Shown here: one piece after another, positions 34,576-44,757 of the stretch
Layout of the letters: each line of letters begins with the position of its first letter
How positions within the stretch are numbered: position 1 is the first letter of the stretch
From: Myxococcaceae bacterium
GTDB lineage: Bacteria > Myxococcota > Myxococcia > Myxococcales > Myxococcaceae
Reading direction: 5' to 3'
Assembly: GCA_016793095.1 (NCBI GenBank)
Contig: JAEUJQ010000046.1
Coordinates: forward strand, 62,001-126,000
DNA: 64,000 nt
The notes under the pieces: generated by a model
What the model saw: the letters and a program-made list of their open reading frames with translations, nothing else
Database searches by the model: none
What the model was told of the DNA's origin: nothing
Position numbers and translations under genes: made by a program

Positions 34576-36190
34576 GCCGCCCCTCCGCGCCCAGCGACCC
34601 GGCTGCGGCGGCACCCGGCTGCGTCACGAAGGTGAACGTCGTGCCCTCCGAGGGGCTCGAGGTGACAGTGAGCCTCGCCCCGTGCGCCCACGCGATGGAC
34701 TGAGCCGTTGACAGGCCGAGGCCCGTACCGTCGGGGGCGCGGCTGTAGAAGGGCTCGAAGACGTGAGGCAGATCTTCCGGGCTGATCGCGCCGGCGCTGT
34801 CCCAGACCGAGAAGAGCACCGGCGCCGGGGCGGCGGGCACAGTGACCCGCACGCGCCCTTTCGCGCCTGCAGCGCGGAAGGCGTTTCGCAACAGGTTGAT
34901 GAGGACCTGCCTGATCTGCGCGCCGTCGAGCTGCTCCTCGCGCGGCTCGAGCGCCTCTTCGATGGAAACACCGCGGGCCACCGGGTCGGCCCGCAGCACC
35001 TCCACGGTCTCGCCAACCAGCCGGTCGAGGCGCACGAGGGTGCGGTCCGGCGGCTTCGGCTTCGCCAGCTCGAGGTAGTGATCGACGAGGTACGCCAGCC
35101 GATCGGCCTCTCGCACGATGATGCGCGCGAGCCGCTCCTGGGGGGAGCCAGCGGGAGCATCGCCGAGGAGCATCTGCGCCGAGCCACGCATCGACGCGAG
35201 CGGGTTGCGCACCTCGTGGGCCAGGGTCGCCGACACCCGGCCCAGCTCGGCGAGCTGGTCGAGGCGCGCCATCTCGTCTTCACGGCGGCGAACGTCGGTC
35301 AGATCCTGAAAGACGATCAGCATGCCGTCGGTCGCGAGGGGGCTGGTCGACACGCCGAGGATCTGCTCTCCACGTCGCGTCTCGACCATCAGCTCCCAGC
35401 GACGACCGACGGGCACCTTCAAGAGCCCGGGGAGCACCTGGGCCAGCTCGGGCACGGGGCCCTCCTGAGCGAGCCCGAGGATCGCGCGCCCGGCCGGGTT
35501 GACGAAGTGGACCTGCCCCGTTCCACGATCGACGACCGCCAGCCCCGAGGGGATGGCCGAGACGATGCGGTCTCTCAGATCGTTGATGCGCGCGACCTCG
35601 CCCTCGCTCTCGACGAGTCTCCCGCGGGCGCGAATCAGCTGCTCAGCGAGATAGCCGCTCAGCCCAGCCACCAGCAGCTGCGCGAACACCTGCGTCACCG
35701 TCTCGAGAACGGGCCGGTCCGCCTGGTTCGACAGCCGCCCGAGCACCGTCACCCCGAGCGACGACACCCCTGCCGCCACCGCAGCCCCGAGCGCGCCGCG
35801 CATGCCGAGCACCACCGCTCCCCCGATGATCGCGAGCAGGTAGGTGAACCAGAACGGTGAGTCGCGCCCGTCGGTCAGCAGCACGATCGAGGTGGCGAAC
35901 GCCACCGAGCCGAGCACCTGGGCCCAGGCGAGCCACGCTGGCGCCAGCCTTCGCCGCAGCAGCAACGCAGACACCAGCGTCAGCAGGTAGTCCACCACCA
36001 CCACCGCGAACCAGCCGATCTCGCGGGGAGAGAACGCGGTTGCGCGTCGGTCGAGCTGCACGCCCGCGAGGATCAGGATGAGCGTCGTTGCGATGGTTCG
36101 GAAGAGCACCAGCGCCGTCAGGCGCTTTGCGAACTCGGCGCTCAGCTCAGGTCTGACGACCGCTGGTTCAGCGACGACACCTGCTGGCAA
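34568..36190 (-). CDS. pilS: sensor histidine kinase PilS
   Basis: The roughly 540-residue kinase has about six N-terminal membrane helices (for example FRTIATTLILILAGVQL and FTYLLAIIGGAVVLGMRGAL), the hallmark of PilS. A PAS domain follows (AIPSGLAVVDRGTGQVHFVN), then HisKA with His in ATLAHEVRNPLASM and HATPase with LINLLRNAFRAAG and DGTGLGLSTAQSI. PilS senses pilin in the membrane and controls PilR. The start is uncertain: a TTG at 36190 falls just after the pilC stop, while a GTG at 36271 would overlap pilC by 71 bases. No strong ribosome binding site is seen. Confidence 0.92.
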   Translation of the reverse strand: MPAGVVAEPAVVRPELSAEFAKRLTALVLFRTIATTLILILAGVQLDRRATAFSPREIGWFAVVVVDYLLTLVSALLLRRRLAPAWLAWAQVLGSVAFATSIVLLTDGRDSPFWFTYLLAIIGGAVVLGMRGALGAAVAAGVSSLGVTVLGRLSNQADRPVLETVTQVFAQLLVAGLSGYLAEQLIRARGRLVESEGEVARINDLRDRIVSAIPSGLAVVDRGTGQVHFVNPAGRAILGLAQEGPVPELAQVLPGLLKVPVGRRWELMVETRRGEQILGVSTSPLATDGMLIVFQDLTDVRRREDEMARLDQLAELGRVSATLAHEVRNPLASMRGSAQMLLGDAPAGSPQERLARIIVREADRLAYLVDHYLELAKPKPPDRTLVRLDRLVGETVEVLRADPVARGVSIEEALEPREEQLDGAQIRQVLINLLRNAFRAAGAKGRVRVTVPAAPAPVLFSVWDSAGAISPEDLPHVFEPFYSRAPDGTGLGLSTAQSIAWAHGARLTVTSSPSEGTTFTFVTQPGAAAAGSLGAEGRHG

Positions 36191-36200
36191 CGCCAGGGCG

Positions 36201-37466
36201 CTACTTGATGGCACTGGCGATGGTGAAGATCGGCAGGTACATCGAGATGAGGAAGCCGCCGACCACGCCACCGAGGAACACCATCATCAGAGGTTCGATC
36301 ATCGCGGTGAGGCCGGCGACGGCGGTGTCCACCTCTTCGTCATAGAAGTCGGCGATCTTGGCGAGCATCTGGTCCATCGCGCCGGTCGCTTCGCCGACCC
36401 CGATCATCTGCACGACCATCGAGGGGAACACCTTCGTCTCGGCCAGCGGCCCCGCGATGTTCTTGCCTTCAGAGATCTTCGCCTTGACGTAGTTGATGGC
36501 GCTCTCGATCGTTCGGTTGCCGGCCGTCTTCGCCGTGACGTCGAGCGCGTCGAGAATGGGGACACCCGAGCTGATCATCGTGCCGAGCGTGCGGGTGAAC
36601 CGGGCTACCGCGACCTTCACCAGCACCGACCCGATGACGGGCACATACAAGATGCCCTTGTCGAACAGCTCGCGGCCGCGCGGGTTGCGGTAGAAGGCGG
36701 TGAAGGCGACGCCCAGCGCCACGATGCCGCCGACGATGTACAGGATGTAGTTCTGCAGCCACTCCGACAGATCGACGACGAACTGGGTGGGGGCTGGCAG
36801 CGCCGATCCGAAGTCCGAGAACATCTTCGCGAAGACGGGCGTCACCTTGAGGAGCAGGAGGGCGGTCACGCCCACGCCGACGGTGAGGACGATGATCGGG
36901 TAGGTCATCGCGCTCTTGACCTTGCCTTTGAGCTTCTCGGCTTTCTCCCGGTACACCGCGAGGCGGTTCAAGATGGTGTCGAGAATACCGCCGACCTCGC
37001 CCGCCGCGCAGAGCTGCACGAAGAGCTCGTCGAAGACCTTCGGGTGGTCCTTGAGTGCGTCAGAGAAGGTGGAGCCGCCCTCGACGCGCGTCTTGATCGC
37101 GAAGATCACCTTCCTGAACGCAGCGTTGGGCGTCTGAGAACCCAGAATGTCGAGGCACTGCACGAGCGGAAGGCCGGCGTCGATCATCGTGGCGAACTGG
37201 CGGACGAAGATCAGGATCTCCTTGCCAGTGACCCCGCCCGTTCCGGGCAAGGTGATGCCCGCGTCGAGGAAGGTCTTCTTGCGCACCTTCGAGGGGGTGA
37301 GGCCCAGTGACTTCAGGCGCGCGTCGACGGCGGCGGCGTCGTTCGCCTCCATCTCGCCCTTCTTCACCTCGCCAGACTTGGTCTTCGCCTCCCAGAGGAA
37401 GATGGGGGCGGCCGACTTCTTCGCCTTGGGGGCGGCGGGTTGCGTTCGTGCAGTGGCTGCGGGCAT
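36201..37466 (-). CDS. pilC: type IV pilus inner-membrane platform protein PilC
   Basis: The 421-residue protein has two T2SF/GspF domains, with conserved patterns LIFVRQFATMIDAGLPLVQC and FTRTLGTMISSGVPILDALD. Three membrane helices are visible (YPIIVLTVGVGVTALLLL, YILYIVGGIVALGVAFTAF, MMVFLGGVVGGFLISMYLP). The short Ala/Lys-rich extension MPAATARTQPAAPKAKKS precedes the usual FLWEAKTKSGE start. PilC couples the PilB and PilT motors to pilin polymerisation. It lies between pilT and pilS. Confidence 0.96.
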   Translation of the reverse strand: MPAATARTQPAAPKAKKSAAPIFLWEAKTKSGEVKKGEMEANDAAAVDARLKSLGLTPSKVRKKTFLDAGITLPGTGGVTGKEILIFVRQFATMIDAGLPLVQCLDILGSQTPNAAFRKVIFAIKTRVEGGSTFSDALKDHPKVFDELFVQLCAAGEVGGILDTILNRLAVYREKAEKLKGKVKSAMTYPIIVLTVGVGVTALLLLKVTPVFAKMFSDFGSALPAPTQFVVDLSEWLQNYILYIVGGIVALGVAFTAFYRNPRGRELFDKGILYVPVIGSVLVKVAVARFTRTLGTMISSGVPILDALDVTAKTAGNRTIESAINYVKAKISEGKNIAGPLAETKVFPSMVVQMIGVGEATGAMDQMLAKIADFYDEEVDTAVAGLTAMIEPLMMVFLGGVVGGFLISMYLPIFTIASAIK

Positions 37467-37546
37467 GTCGAACCTCCAGACGTCGCAGGATGATAGTCCA
37501 AATGAGGCCCGCTCCGAAGGAAGCGGCGCGCCTACTCCTGCCTACC

Positions 37547-38680
37547 TCACCGTTGCGGCGGTCCCGACCGGGTGGGCAGCGGGCCGGACGCCTGGTGGCC
37601 GGGGAGCTGCAACCCGCCACCAGTCGCGAGAATGTTCTTCAGCTCATCGGGGTCGCTGGTGCGGGCGAAGGCCTCTTCCATCGAGATGAGCTTGCGCGAC
37701 AGCAGCTGGCCGAGCGACTGGTTGAAGGTCTGCATGCCGAACTTCGCCTGGCCGACCTGCATCGAGGAGTAGATCTGGTGCACCTTGTCCTCGCGAATGA
37801 GGTTTCTGATCGCGGGGTTGGGGATCATCACCTCGAGCGCCAGGATCCGCCCGTTGCCGCTCGCCTTCGCCAGCAGCGACTGCGACATGATGCCCTCGAG
37901 CACGAACGAGAGCTGCGCGCGCACCTGGGGCTGCTGGTACGGCGGGAAGACGTCGAGGATCCGGTTGATCGTCTGCACCGCGCTGTTGGTGTGCAGGGTC
38001 GCGAAGGCGATGTGACCGGTCTCGGCGATCACCAGCGCCGCCTCGATCGTCTCGAGGTCTCGCATCTCGCCGACGAGCACCACGTCGGGATCCTGCCGGA
38101 GGATGTACTTGAGCGCGGTCTTGAACGACTTGGTGTCGGCGCCCACCTCGCGCTGGTTCACCAGGCAGTTCTTGTGCGGGTGCAGGTACTCGATCGGATC
38201 TTCGATCGTCATGATGTGCTCATGACGCTCGCTGTTGATCTTGTCGATGATGGAGGCCAGCGTCGTCGACTTGCCCGAGCCCGTCGGCCCCGTCACCAGG
38301 ATCAGCCCGCGCGGCTTCTTCGACAGGTCGGCCACCACCGGCGGCAAGCCCAGCTCCTGGAAGGTGAGGATCTTGAAGGGGATCGTTCGGAACGCTCCAG
38401 CCACGGCGCCGCGCTGCATGAAGATGTTCGCGCGGAAGCGTGAGAGCCCCTTGACCCCGAACGAGAGGTCGAGCTCGTTGTTCTCTTCGAACGCGTGCTT
38501 CTGGGCGTCGGTGAGAATGGAGTAGCAGAGCTGCTTGGTGTCCACCGGCGACAACGGCGCCATCTTGAGCGGCACCAGGTCTCCGTCCACCCGGAGCTGC
38601 GGCGGCGAGGCGGTGGTGATGTGCAGGTCGCTGGCGCCCTTCTCGACCATCGCCTTCAGCAGTTGGTGCAGGTTGGCCAC
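37547..38680 (-). CDS. pilT: pilus retraction ATPase PilT
   Basis: The 377-residue ATPase has Walker A GPTGSGKST at residues 131-139, the Asp box (IMTIEDPIEYLH), Walker B (DVVLVGEMRDLET), the His box (ATLHTNSAVQTI) and the retraction-specific AIRNLIRE motif near residues 285-292. Length is standard for PilT, with a short Gly/Pro-rich tail. It powers pilus retraction and hence twitching (S-motility in myxobacteria). It follows pilB by 21 bases. Confidence 0.97.
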   Translation of the reverse strand: MANLHQLLKAMVEKGASDLHITTASPPQLRVDGDLVPLKMAPLSPVDTKQLCYSILTDAQKHAFEENNELDLSFGVKGLSRFRANIFMQRGAVAGAFRTIPFKILTFQELGLPPVVADLSKKPRGLILVTGPTGSGKSTTLASIIDKINSERHEHIMTIEDPIEYLHPHKNCLVNQREVGADTKSFKTALKYILRQDPDVVLVGEMRDLETIEAALVIAETGHIAFATLHTNSAVQTINRILDVFPPYQQPQVRAQLSFVLEGIMSQSLLAKASGNGRILALEVMIPNPAIRNLIREDKVHQIYSSMQVGQAKFGMQTFNQSLGQLLSRKLISMEEAFARTSDPDELKNILATGGGLQLPGHQASGPLPTRSGPPQR

Positions 38681-38701
38681 GAGCGTTGGTTCCTTTTCTG
38701 A

Positions 38702-40408
<1,707 letters not shown>

Positions 40409-40519
40409 GTGTGATTAGCCTCTCGCGGTTTCGCTGAATCGAGATCGACGTGAGGGGCGGATGGAAACCCCTGGTCGCCAGCGAGTCAAGGGTTCAGTCG
40501 GTGTGCGCGGAGGTGGGCT

Positions 40520-41446
40520 TCAGCGGCGGTGTCGGTTGATGATCGCCCGCGCGGCCACCACGTCGCGCTCGATCTGGGCCTTCAGCGCCTCGAGCCCTGC
40601 GAAGCGCTGCTCGGGCCTCAGCCGCTCGAGGAACGCCACGCGCAGCGTCTGGCCGTACAGGTCGCTCGGGGGGAAGTCGAAGAGGTTGCACTCGAGGGTC
40701 ACCGCGTCGCCGCCGAACGTGGGCTTGACCCCCAGGTTGCACGCCCCGCCGTACTCGCGCCCGTCGCCGAGCGTCGCCACGATCGCGTACACGCCGGGCG
40801 CGGGGCGCAGCTCGTTGGGCGTGTCGACGTTGGCGGTGGGGAACCCGATGGTGCGGCCGCGCTGCTGGCCCTTCACCACCACGCCCGAGAGATCGAACGG
40901 TCGGCCGAGCAGCCGCGCCGCGGCCTCGACCCGGCCCTCGAGCACGTACTCGCGCACGCGGCTCGACGACACCACCACGCCCTCGACGGTGACGGGCGAG
41001 ACGACCGAGACGACCGCCTGCCGCTCCGCCGCGGCCGCGCTCATCGAGGTGACGGTGCCGGCGCGCTTGCTGCCGTAGGTGAAGTCGGCCCCCACCACCA
41101 CGGCCCCGGCCGCGAGCGTGTCGAACAGCAACGCCTCGAAGGCCTGCGGCGTGGTGCGGGAGAACTCGCGCGTGAAGGGGTGCACGACCGTGGCGAACAC
41201 GCCGGCCTGCGCGAGCAGCTCGAGCTTCCGTTCCTTCGTCGCGATGAGGCGGGGGGCGAGCTCGGGCTGGAGCACCTTGCCGGGGTGCGGCTCGAAGGTG
41301 ACGGCCACCACCGGGCCGAAGGTGGCCGCGCGCGCGAAGAGCGCCTGGTGGCCCAGGTGCACGCCGTCGAAGTTGCCGAGGCACAGCGCGGGGCGGCTCA
41401 GCGCGCGGGACGAGGCGGCCTCGTCGAGTGACCAGAACGTCTGCAT
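40520..41446 (-). CDS. ribF: bifunctional riboflavin kinase/FAD synthetase
   Basis: The 308-residue protein has an N-terminal nucleotidyltransferase (LCLGNFDGVHLGHQALF; ATKERKLELLAQAG) and a C-terminal riboflavin kinase domain (GRTIGFPTANVDTPNEL; YGGACNLGVKPTFGG). It makes FMN and FAD from riboflavin. The ATG at 41446 is the point where homology starts, although the reading frame is open far upstream. It is divergent from trmB and upstream of pilB on the same strand, with no clear terminator between. Confidence 0.95.
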   Translation of the reverse strand: MQTFWSLDEAASSRALSRPALCLGNFDGVHLGHQALFARAATFGPVVAVTFEPHPGKVLQPELAPRLIATKERKLELLAQAGVFATVVHPFTREFSRTTPQAFEALLFDTLAAGAVVVGADFTYGSKRAGTVTSMSAAAAERQAVVSVVSPVTVEGVVVSSSRVREYVLEGRVEAAARLLGRPFDLSGVVVKGQQRGRTIGFPTANVDTPNELRPAPGVYAIVATLGDGREYGGACNLGVKPTFGGDAVTLECNLFDFPPSDLYGQTLRVAFLERLRPEQRFAGLEALKAQIERDVVAARAIINRHRR

Positions 41447-41509
41447 TCCGCCCGTTCCTACAACGCCCTCGCGTCGTTGGCGCTGTCGAAGCCGTGGAAG
41501 TTGTGGTTC

Positions 41510-42151
41510 ATGGGCGCGCCCATGTCCCGAATCCCTCTCCGTCCCGAGAAGGCCGGCGAAGAGATCGCCGCGCTCACGGCTCCGCCCGACTGGAGCGTGG
41601 TGTTCGGCAGCGAGGGCCCGCTCGAGCTCGAGATCGGCTGCGGCGCCGGCGGCTTCGCCCTCGAGTACTGCCGTCGCAACCCCGCGGTCCGTTACCTCGC
41701 GTTCGAGTGGCGCAAGAAGTACGCGCGCGAGGTGGCGCACCGCGCGATGAAGCACGGCCTCGGCAACCTCAAGGTCGTCGAAGGCGACGCGCGCATCGTG
41801 GTGCCGAAGATCTTCGCGCCCGGGTCCCTCGCGGTGATCCACCTGCAGTTCCCCGACCCGTGGTGGAAGCGCGCGCACTTCAAGCGGGCGATCCTGCTGC
41901 CCGACTTCACCAGACTGCTGTTGGGGCTGCTCGAGCCAGGCGGGCGCTTCGATTTCCGCACCGACGTCGAGGAGCGCGCGCAGCAGGGCCTCGCGGTGCT
42001 GGAGGCGGCGGGCTTCCACAACCCGCTCGGGCCGGGCGTCTTCCACCCGGCCGATCCCGACGAGCCGGCCTCGACCCGCGAGCGTCGCTACCTGGTGACG
42101 GGACAGCCGGTGTTCCGTGCGCGGCTCGTGAAGCCCGCCCGGACCGCGTAA
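41510..42151 (+). CDS. trmB: tRNA (guanine-N7-)-methyltransferase
   Basis: The 213-residue SAM-dependent methyltransferase has motif I LEIGCGAGGFALEY, the acidic end of strand 2 (AFEWRKKY), GDARIVVP and the TrmB signature HLQFPDPWWKRAH. It forms m7G46 in tRNA. ATGs at 41510 and 41522 are both possible; I chose the first, with GGAAG nine bases upstream. It is transcribed away from ribF and is followed after 14 bases by the GGDEF regulator gene. Confidence 0.92.
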   Translation: MGAPMSRIPLRPEKAGEEIAALTAPPDWSVVFGSEGPLELEIGCGAGGFALEYCRRNPAVRYLAFEWRKKYAREVAHRAMKHGLGNLKVVEGDARIVVPKIFAPGSLAVIHLQFPDPWWKRAHFKRAILLPDFTRLLLGLLEPGGRFDFRTDVEERAQQGLAVLEAAGFHNPLGPGVFHPADPDEPASTRERRYLVTGQPVFRARLVKPARTA

Positions 42152-42165
42152 GCTCTCCGGCTCCG

Positions 42166-43203
42166 ATGGCTCAGGCCCGCCGAAAGACGCTCGAGGTCGC
42201 GCGCAGAGACGACGCCACCGTCAAGCTCGAGGGCCGGCTCGTCTTGCTGGTGGACGACGATCAGGCCGTGCTCGAGCTGCTCAAGAAGGGCCTCGAGCCG
42301 CATGGCTACCGCTTCGTCGAGGCTGAAGACGGCACCCAGGCGCTCACCGCGATCCGCAAGCACCACCCCGATCTCATCCTGATGGACGTCGAGATGCCGG
42401 GCATGGGCGGCGTGGAGGTGTGCCGCATCGTGAAGGCGAACCAGGGCGCGGGCTTCGCGTTCACGCCGGTGATCCTGATGACGGCTGGCCGCTCGAGCGG
42501 GAAGGTCGAGGGGCTCGAGCTGGGCGCCGACGACTACCTGGTGAAGCCCTTCGACATGCACGAGCTGTCCGCGCGCGTGAAGTCGATGCTGCGCCTCAAG
42601 GCGCTCCAGGACACGCTGGTCGAGAAGAACAAGGAGCTCGATCGCATCAACCGCGAGCTCGAAGAGAAGCGCGCCGCTCTCGAGCAACTCTCGCGCACCG
42701 ACGGGCTCACCGGGCTCATCAACCGGCGCCACTTCGAGGAGCGGCTCCAGGCCGAGTGGGCGCGCAGCGAGCGCTACCGGGCGCCCTTGTCGTGCATGTT
42801 GCTGGACATCGATCACTTCAAGCGGGTGAACGACACCTGGGGCCACCCCTTCGGCGACGTGGTGCTCAAGGAGGTCGCCGGCGTCGCGCGGCGGGCGCTG
42901 CGGGACGTGGACGTGATCGCCCGCTACGGCGGTGAGGAGCTGATCGCACTGCTGCCAGAGACCTCGCCGGACGAGGCCTGGCGGGCGGCGGAGCGCGTGC
43001 GCATGGGCGTCGAGGCGATGCGGCTCACCTGTCGCACCGTCGAGCCTCCCGAGGTCGTGCGCTGCACGGCGAGCATCGGCGTGGCCACCGCGCCGAACCC
43101 CGCCATCGACTCCGCCGAGCAGCTCGTCCAGCTCGCCGACGAATGCCTCTACGAGGCCAAGCAGGGCGGCCGGAACCAGGTGCGCCAGGCCCACGAGGGG
43201 TGA
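42166..43203 (+). CDS. receiver-GGDEF response regulator (probable diguanylate cyclase)
   Basis: The 345-residue protein has a receiver domain (VLLVDDDQAVLELL; phospho-Asp in LILMDVEMPGMGG; Lys in YLVKPFDMHE), a short coiled coil (KELDRINRELEEKRAALEQL) and a GGDEF domain with active-site motif GGEEL. An RxxD inhibitory site lies five residues before it (RDVD). The layout is that of PleD/WspR-type cyclases, which make cyclic di-GMP when phosphorylated and are feedback-inhibited. The partner kinase is not local. It follows trmB by 14 bases. Confidence 0.92.
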   Translation: MAQARRKTLEVARRDDATVKLEGRLVLLVDDDQAVLELLKKGLEPHGYRFVEAEDGTQALTAIRKHHPDLILMDVEMPGMGGVEVCRIVKANQGAGFAFTPVILMTAGRSSGKVEGLELGADDYLVKPFDMHELSARVKSMLRLKALQDTLVEKNKELDRINRELEEKRAALEQLSRTDGLTGLINRRHFEERLQAEWARSERYRAPLSCMLLDIDHFKRVNDTWGHPFGDVVLKEVAGVARRALRDVDVIARYGGEELIALLPETSPDEAWRAAERVRMGVEAMRLTCRTVEPPEVVRCTASIGVATAPNPAIDSAEQLVQLADECLYEAKQGGRNQVRQAHEG

Positions 43204-43281
43204 GCCGCTGACGGCAGTCCAGGCGCTTCGGTGAGTTCCGCCTGCATCGCAGCGTCGAGCACGGTATATGTGTCGCTCCCC

Positions 43282-43722
43282 ATGCGCGTGTCCCTGATCG
43301 CCGTCGCCCTGCTCCTGGCCGCTTGCCAGAAGGCGCCGGCCAACACGCCCGAGGGCGCCTTCCGCGCGTTCAACGACGCGCTCCGTCGGCAGGACGCGAA
43401 GACCGCCTTCTCGCTCCTGAGCGAGAAGAGCCAGGCGCTGTTGACCGAGCGATCGAAGGCGCTGGCGAGCGGCTCGAAGGGCGCCATCCGCGATGAGCCC
43501 GCGCTGCTCACCTTCCTCACGCCTCGGCGGGCGAACCCGCTGGTGTCGATCTCGGTGGCGAGCGCCAGCGAGGCGAGCGCGCTGATTGAGGTCAAGACCT
43601 GCGCGCGGCCCCTCGACGCAGCGGGGACGTGCCCTGCGGGCGCAGACGTGCAAGAACGCGTGGCGATGGTGAAAGAAGTTCAGCGCTGGGCCGTCGAGCT
43701 GCCCGAGCTGGTGAAGCCGTGA
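43282..43722 (+). CDS. small lipoprotein, NTF2/DUF4878-like, unknown function
   Basis: The 146-residue protein has a lipoprotein signal MRVSLIAVALLLAAC. The body begins NTPEGAFRAFNDALRRQDAK and then TAFSLLSEKSQALL, resembling NTF2-like/DUF4878 lipoproteins with a helical cone and sheet. Two further cysteines sit near residues 112 and 121. The ATG at 43282 is preferred to the upstream GTG-containing frame because the signal peptide starts there. Its stop overlaps the next gene's GTG start (GTGA), so the two are coupled. No specific function can be given. Confidence 0.75.
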   Translation: MRVSLIAVALLLAACQKAPANTPEGAFRAFNDALRRQDAKTAFSLLSEKSQALLTERSKALASGSKGAIRDEPALLTFLTPRRANPLVSISVASASEASALIEVKTCARPLDAAGTCPAGADVQERVAMVKEVQRWAVELPELVKP

Positions 43723-44732
43723 GTGACCCGAACGACAAGACGAAGAAGCCCGGCCCCCGCGTCGAGGTGATCCGCAAGGGCCCGGCGCCTGTGCCCGTTC
43801 CCCTCAAGCCGGCGACGCCGGCACCCGGGCCGCGTCCGGTGACCCCTCGGGCGGGCCCCATCGTGCCGCGCGCGGTGCCTTCGCCCGGCGCGCCCGTCGG
43901 CAGCGCTCCACCACCTGCCCGCGCGTCAGGCCCCCGCCCACCCGGCCGTGGCCCACCGCGCGCCGGCTTCCGCCCTTCGGGGCCCCCGCGGCCGCCTCCC
44001 ACGCCCGAGGCCATCGCCGCGCTCGCGCGCAAGGAGCGCGTGCCCAACCGGATCGCGAAGGGCGATCTCGAAGGCAAGATGAAGTGCCGCATCTGGAAGA
44101 AGCTGCACGCCGAAGAGGCGAAGCGCTTCGATCAGGCCTTCACGCTGATGGAGCAGCACCCGAACCTCGATCTCACCGAGGCCTTCGGCGTCGTGCAGAG
44201 CGGCCTGTCGGTGGAGGACTTCCTGGCTCGCCGGGCGCGGGCGAAGCGGCGCGACGAGGTGAAGAAGGCGCGCGCTTCGGTCGAGGGCGCCGTCATCGAC
44301 GCCTTCGTCGCCGGCCTCATCGAGAAGAAGACCGAAGCGAGCCTCGTGCTGGGCGAGCGCACGGTGCTCGACGTGCTCACCGGGGTCCAGGCGGTCGCCT
44401 TCGAGTGCGAGCGCGCCGGCCGCATCGAGAAGCTGCAGGTCGTCCTGCTGACGAACCGCGCCACCTGGGACGCGCTGAGCGGTCAGGTCGAGCGTGATCC
44501 CCGGCTCGCCCAGAAGCCCCCGCCAGTCGCCCGCCAGCCTGCCCGCCGTCCCGTGAGCGACCCGCGACCGATGCTCGAGCACGTCGGCAAGCCGGTGAAG
44601 CTGGTGCTGCGCAACGGCATCACGCTGAGCCTGCCGCTGCTGGCCGTCGGGCCCTTCGACGTGCTGGTGGGTGACGCCGAGAGCGCCGTCTTCATCCCGC
44701 TGCACGCGATGCTGAGCTGGGCCGCCGCCTGA
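43719..44732 (+). CDS. proline-rich protein with Hfq/Sm-like C-terminal domain
   Basis: The 337-residue protein begins at a GTG that overlaps the upstream lipoprotein stop. Residues 1-100 are Pro/Arg/Gly-rich and disordered. Residues 100-190 are basic and helical (RIAKGDLEGKMKCRIWKKLH, ARRARAKRRDEVKKARAS). Residues 195-255 contain alternating strands (EKKTEASLVLGERTVLDVL). Residues 285-337 read like Hfq: GKPVKLVLRNGITLSLPLL and then FIPLHAMLSW, aligning with PVSIYLVNGIKLQGQI and YKHAIST of E. coli Hfq. Together with the basic linker this suggests an RNA-binding or RNA-chaperone role. That is inference; the gene would otherwise be called hypothetical. Confidence 0.72.
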   Translation: MSDPNDKTKKPGPRVEVIRKGPAPVPVPLKPATPAPGPRPVTPRAGPIVPRAVPSPGAPVGSAPPPARASGPRPPGRGPPRAGFRPSGPPRPPPTPEAIAALARKERVPNRIAKGDLEGKMKCRIWKKLHAEEAKRFDQAFTLMEQHPNLDLTEAFGVVQSGLSVEDFLARRARAKRRDEVKKARASVEGAVIDAFVAGLIEKKTEASLVLGERTVLDVLTGVQAVAFECERAGRIEKLQVVLLTNRATWDALSGQVERDPRLAQKPPPVARQPARRPVSDPRPMLEHVGKPVKLVLRNGITLSLPLLAVGPFDVLVGDAESAVFIPLHAMLSWAAA

Positions 44733-44757
44733 GCGGACCCGGCGCTGGCGAAGCAGC

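Noticed and set aside
40409-40519. Promoter TTGACT-N17-TTCCAT before pilB
   Set aside because: The -10 hexamer lacks the key A at position 2; not strong enough to call, though a promoter somewhere in this gap is likely.
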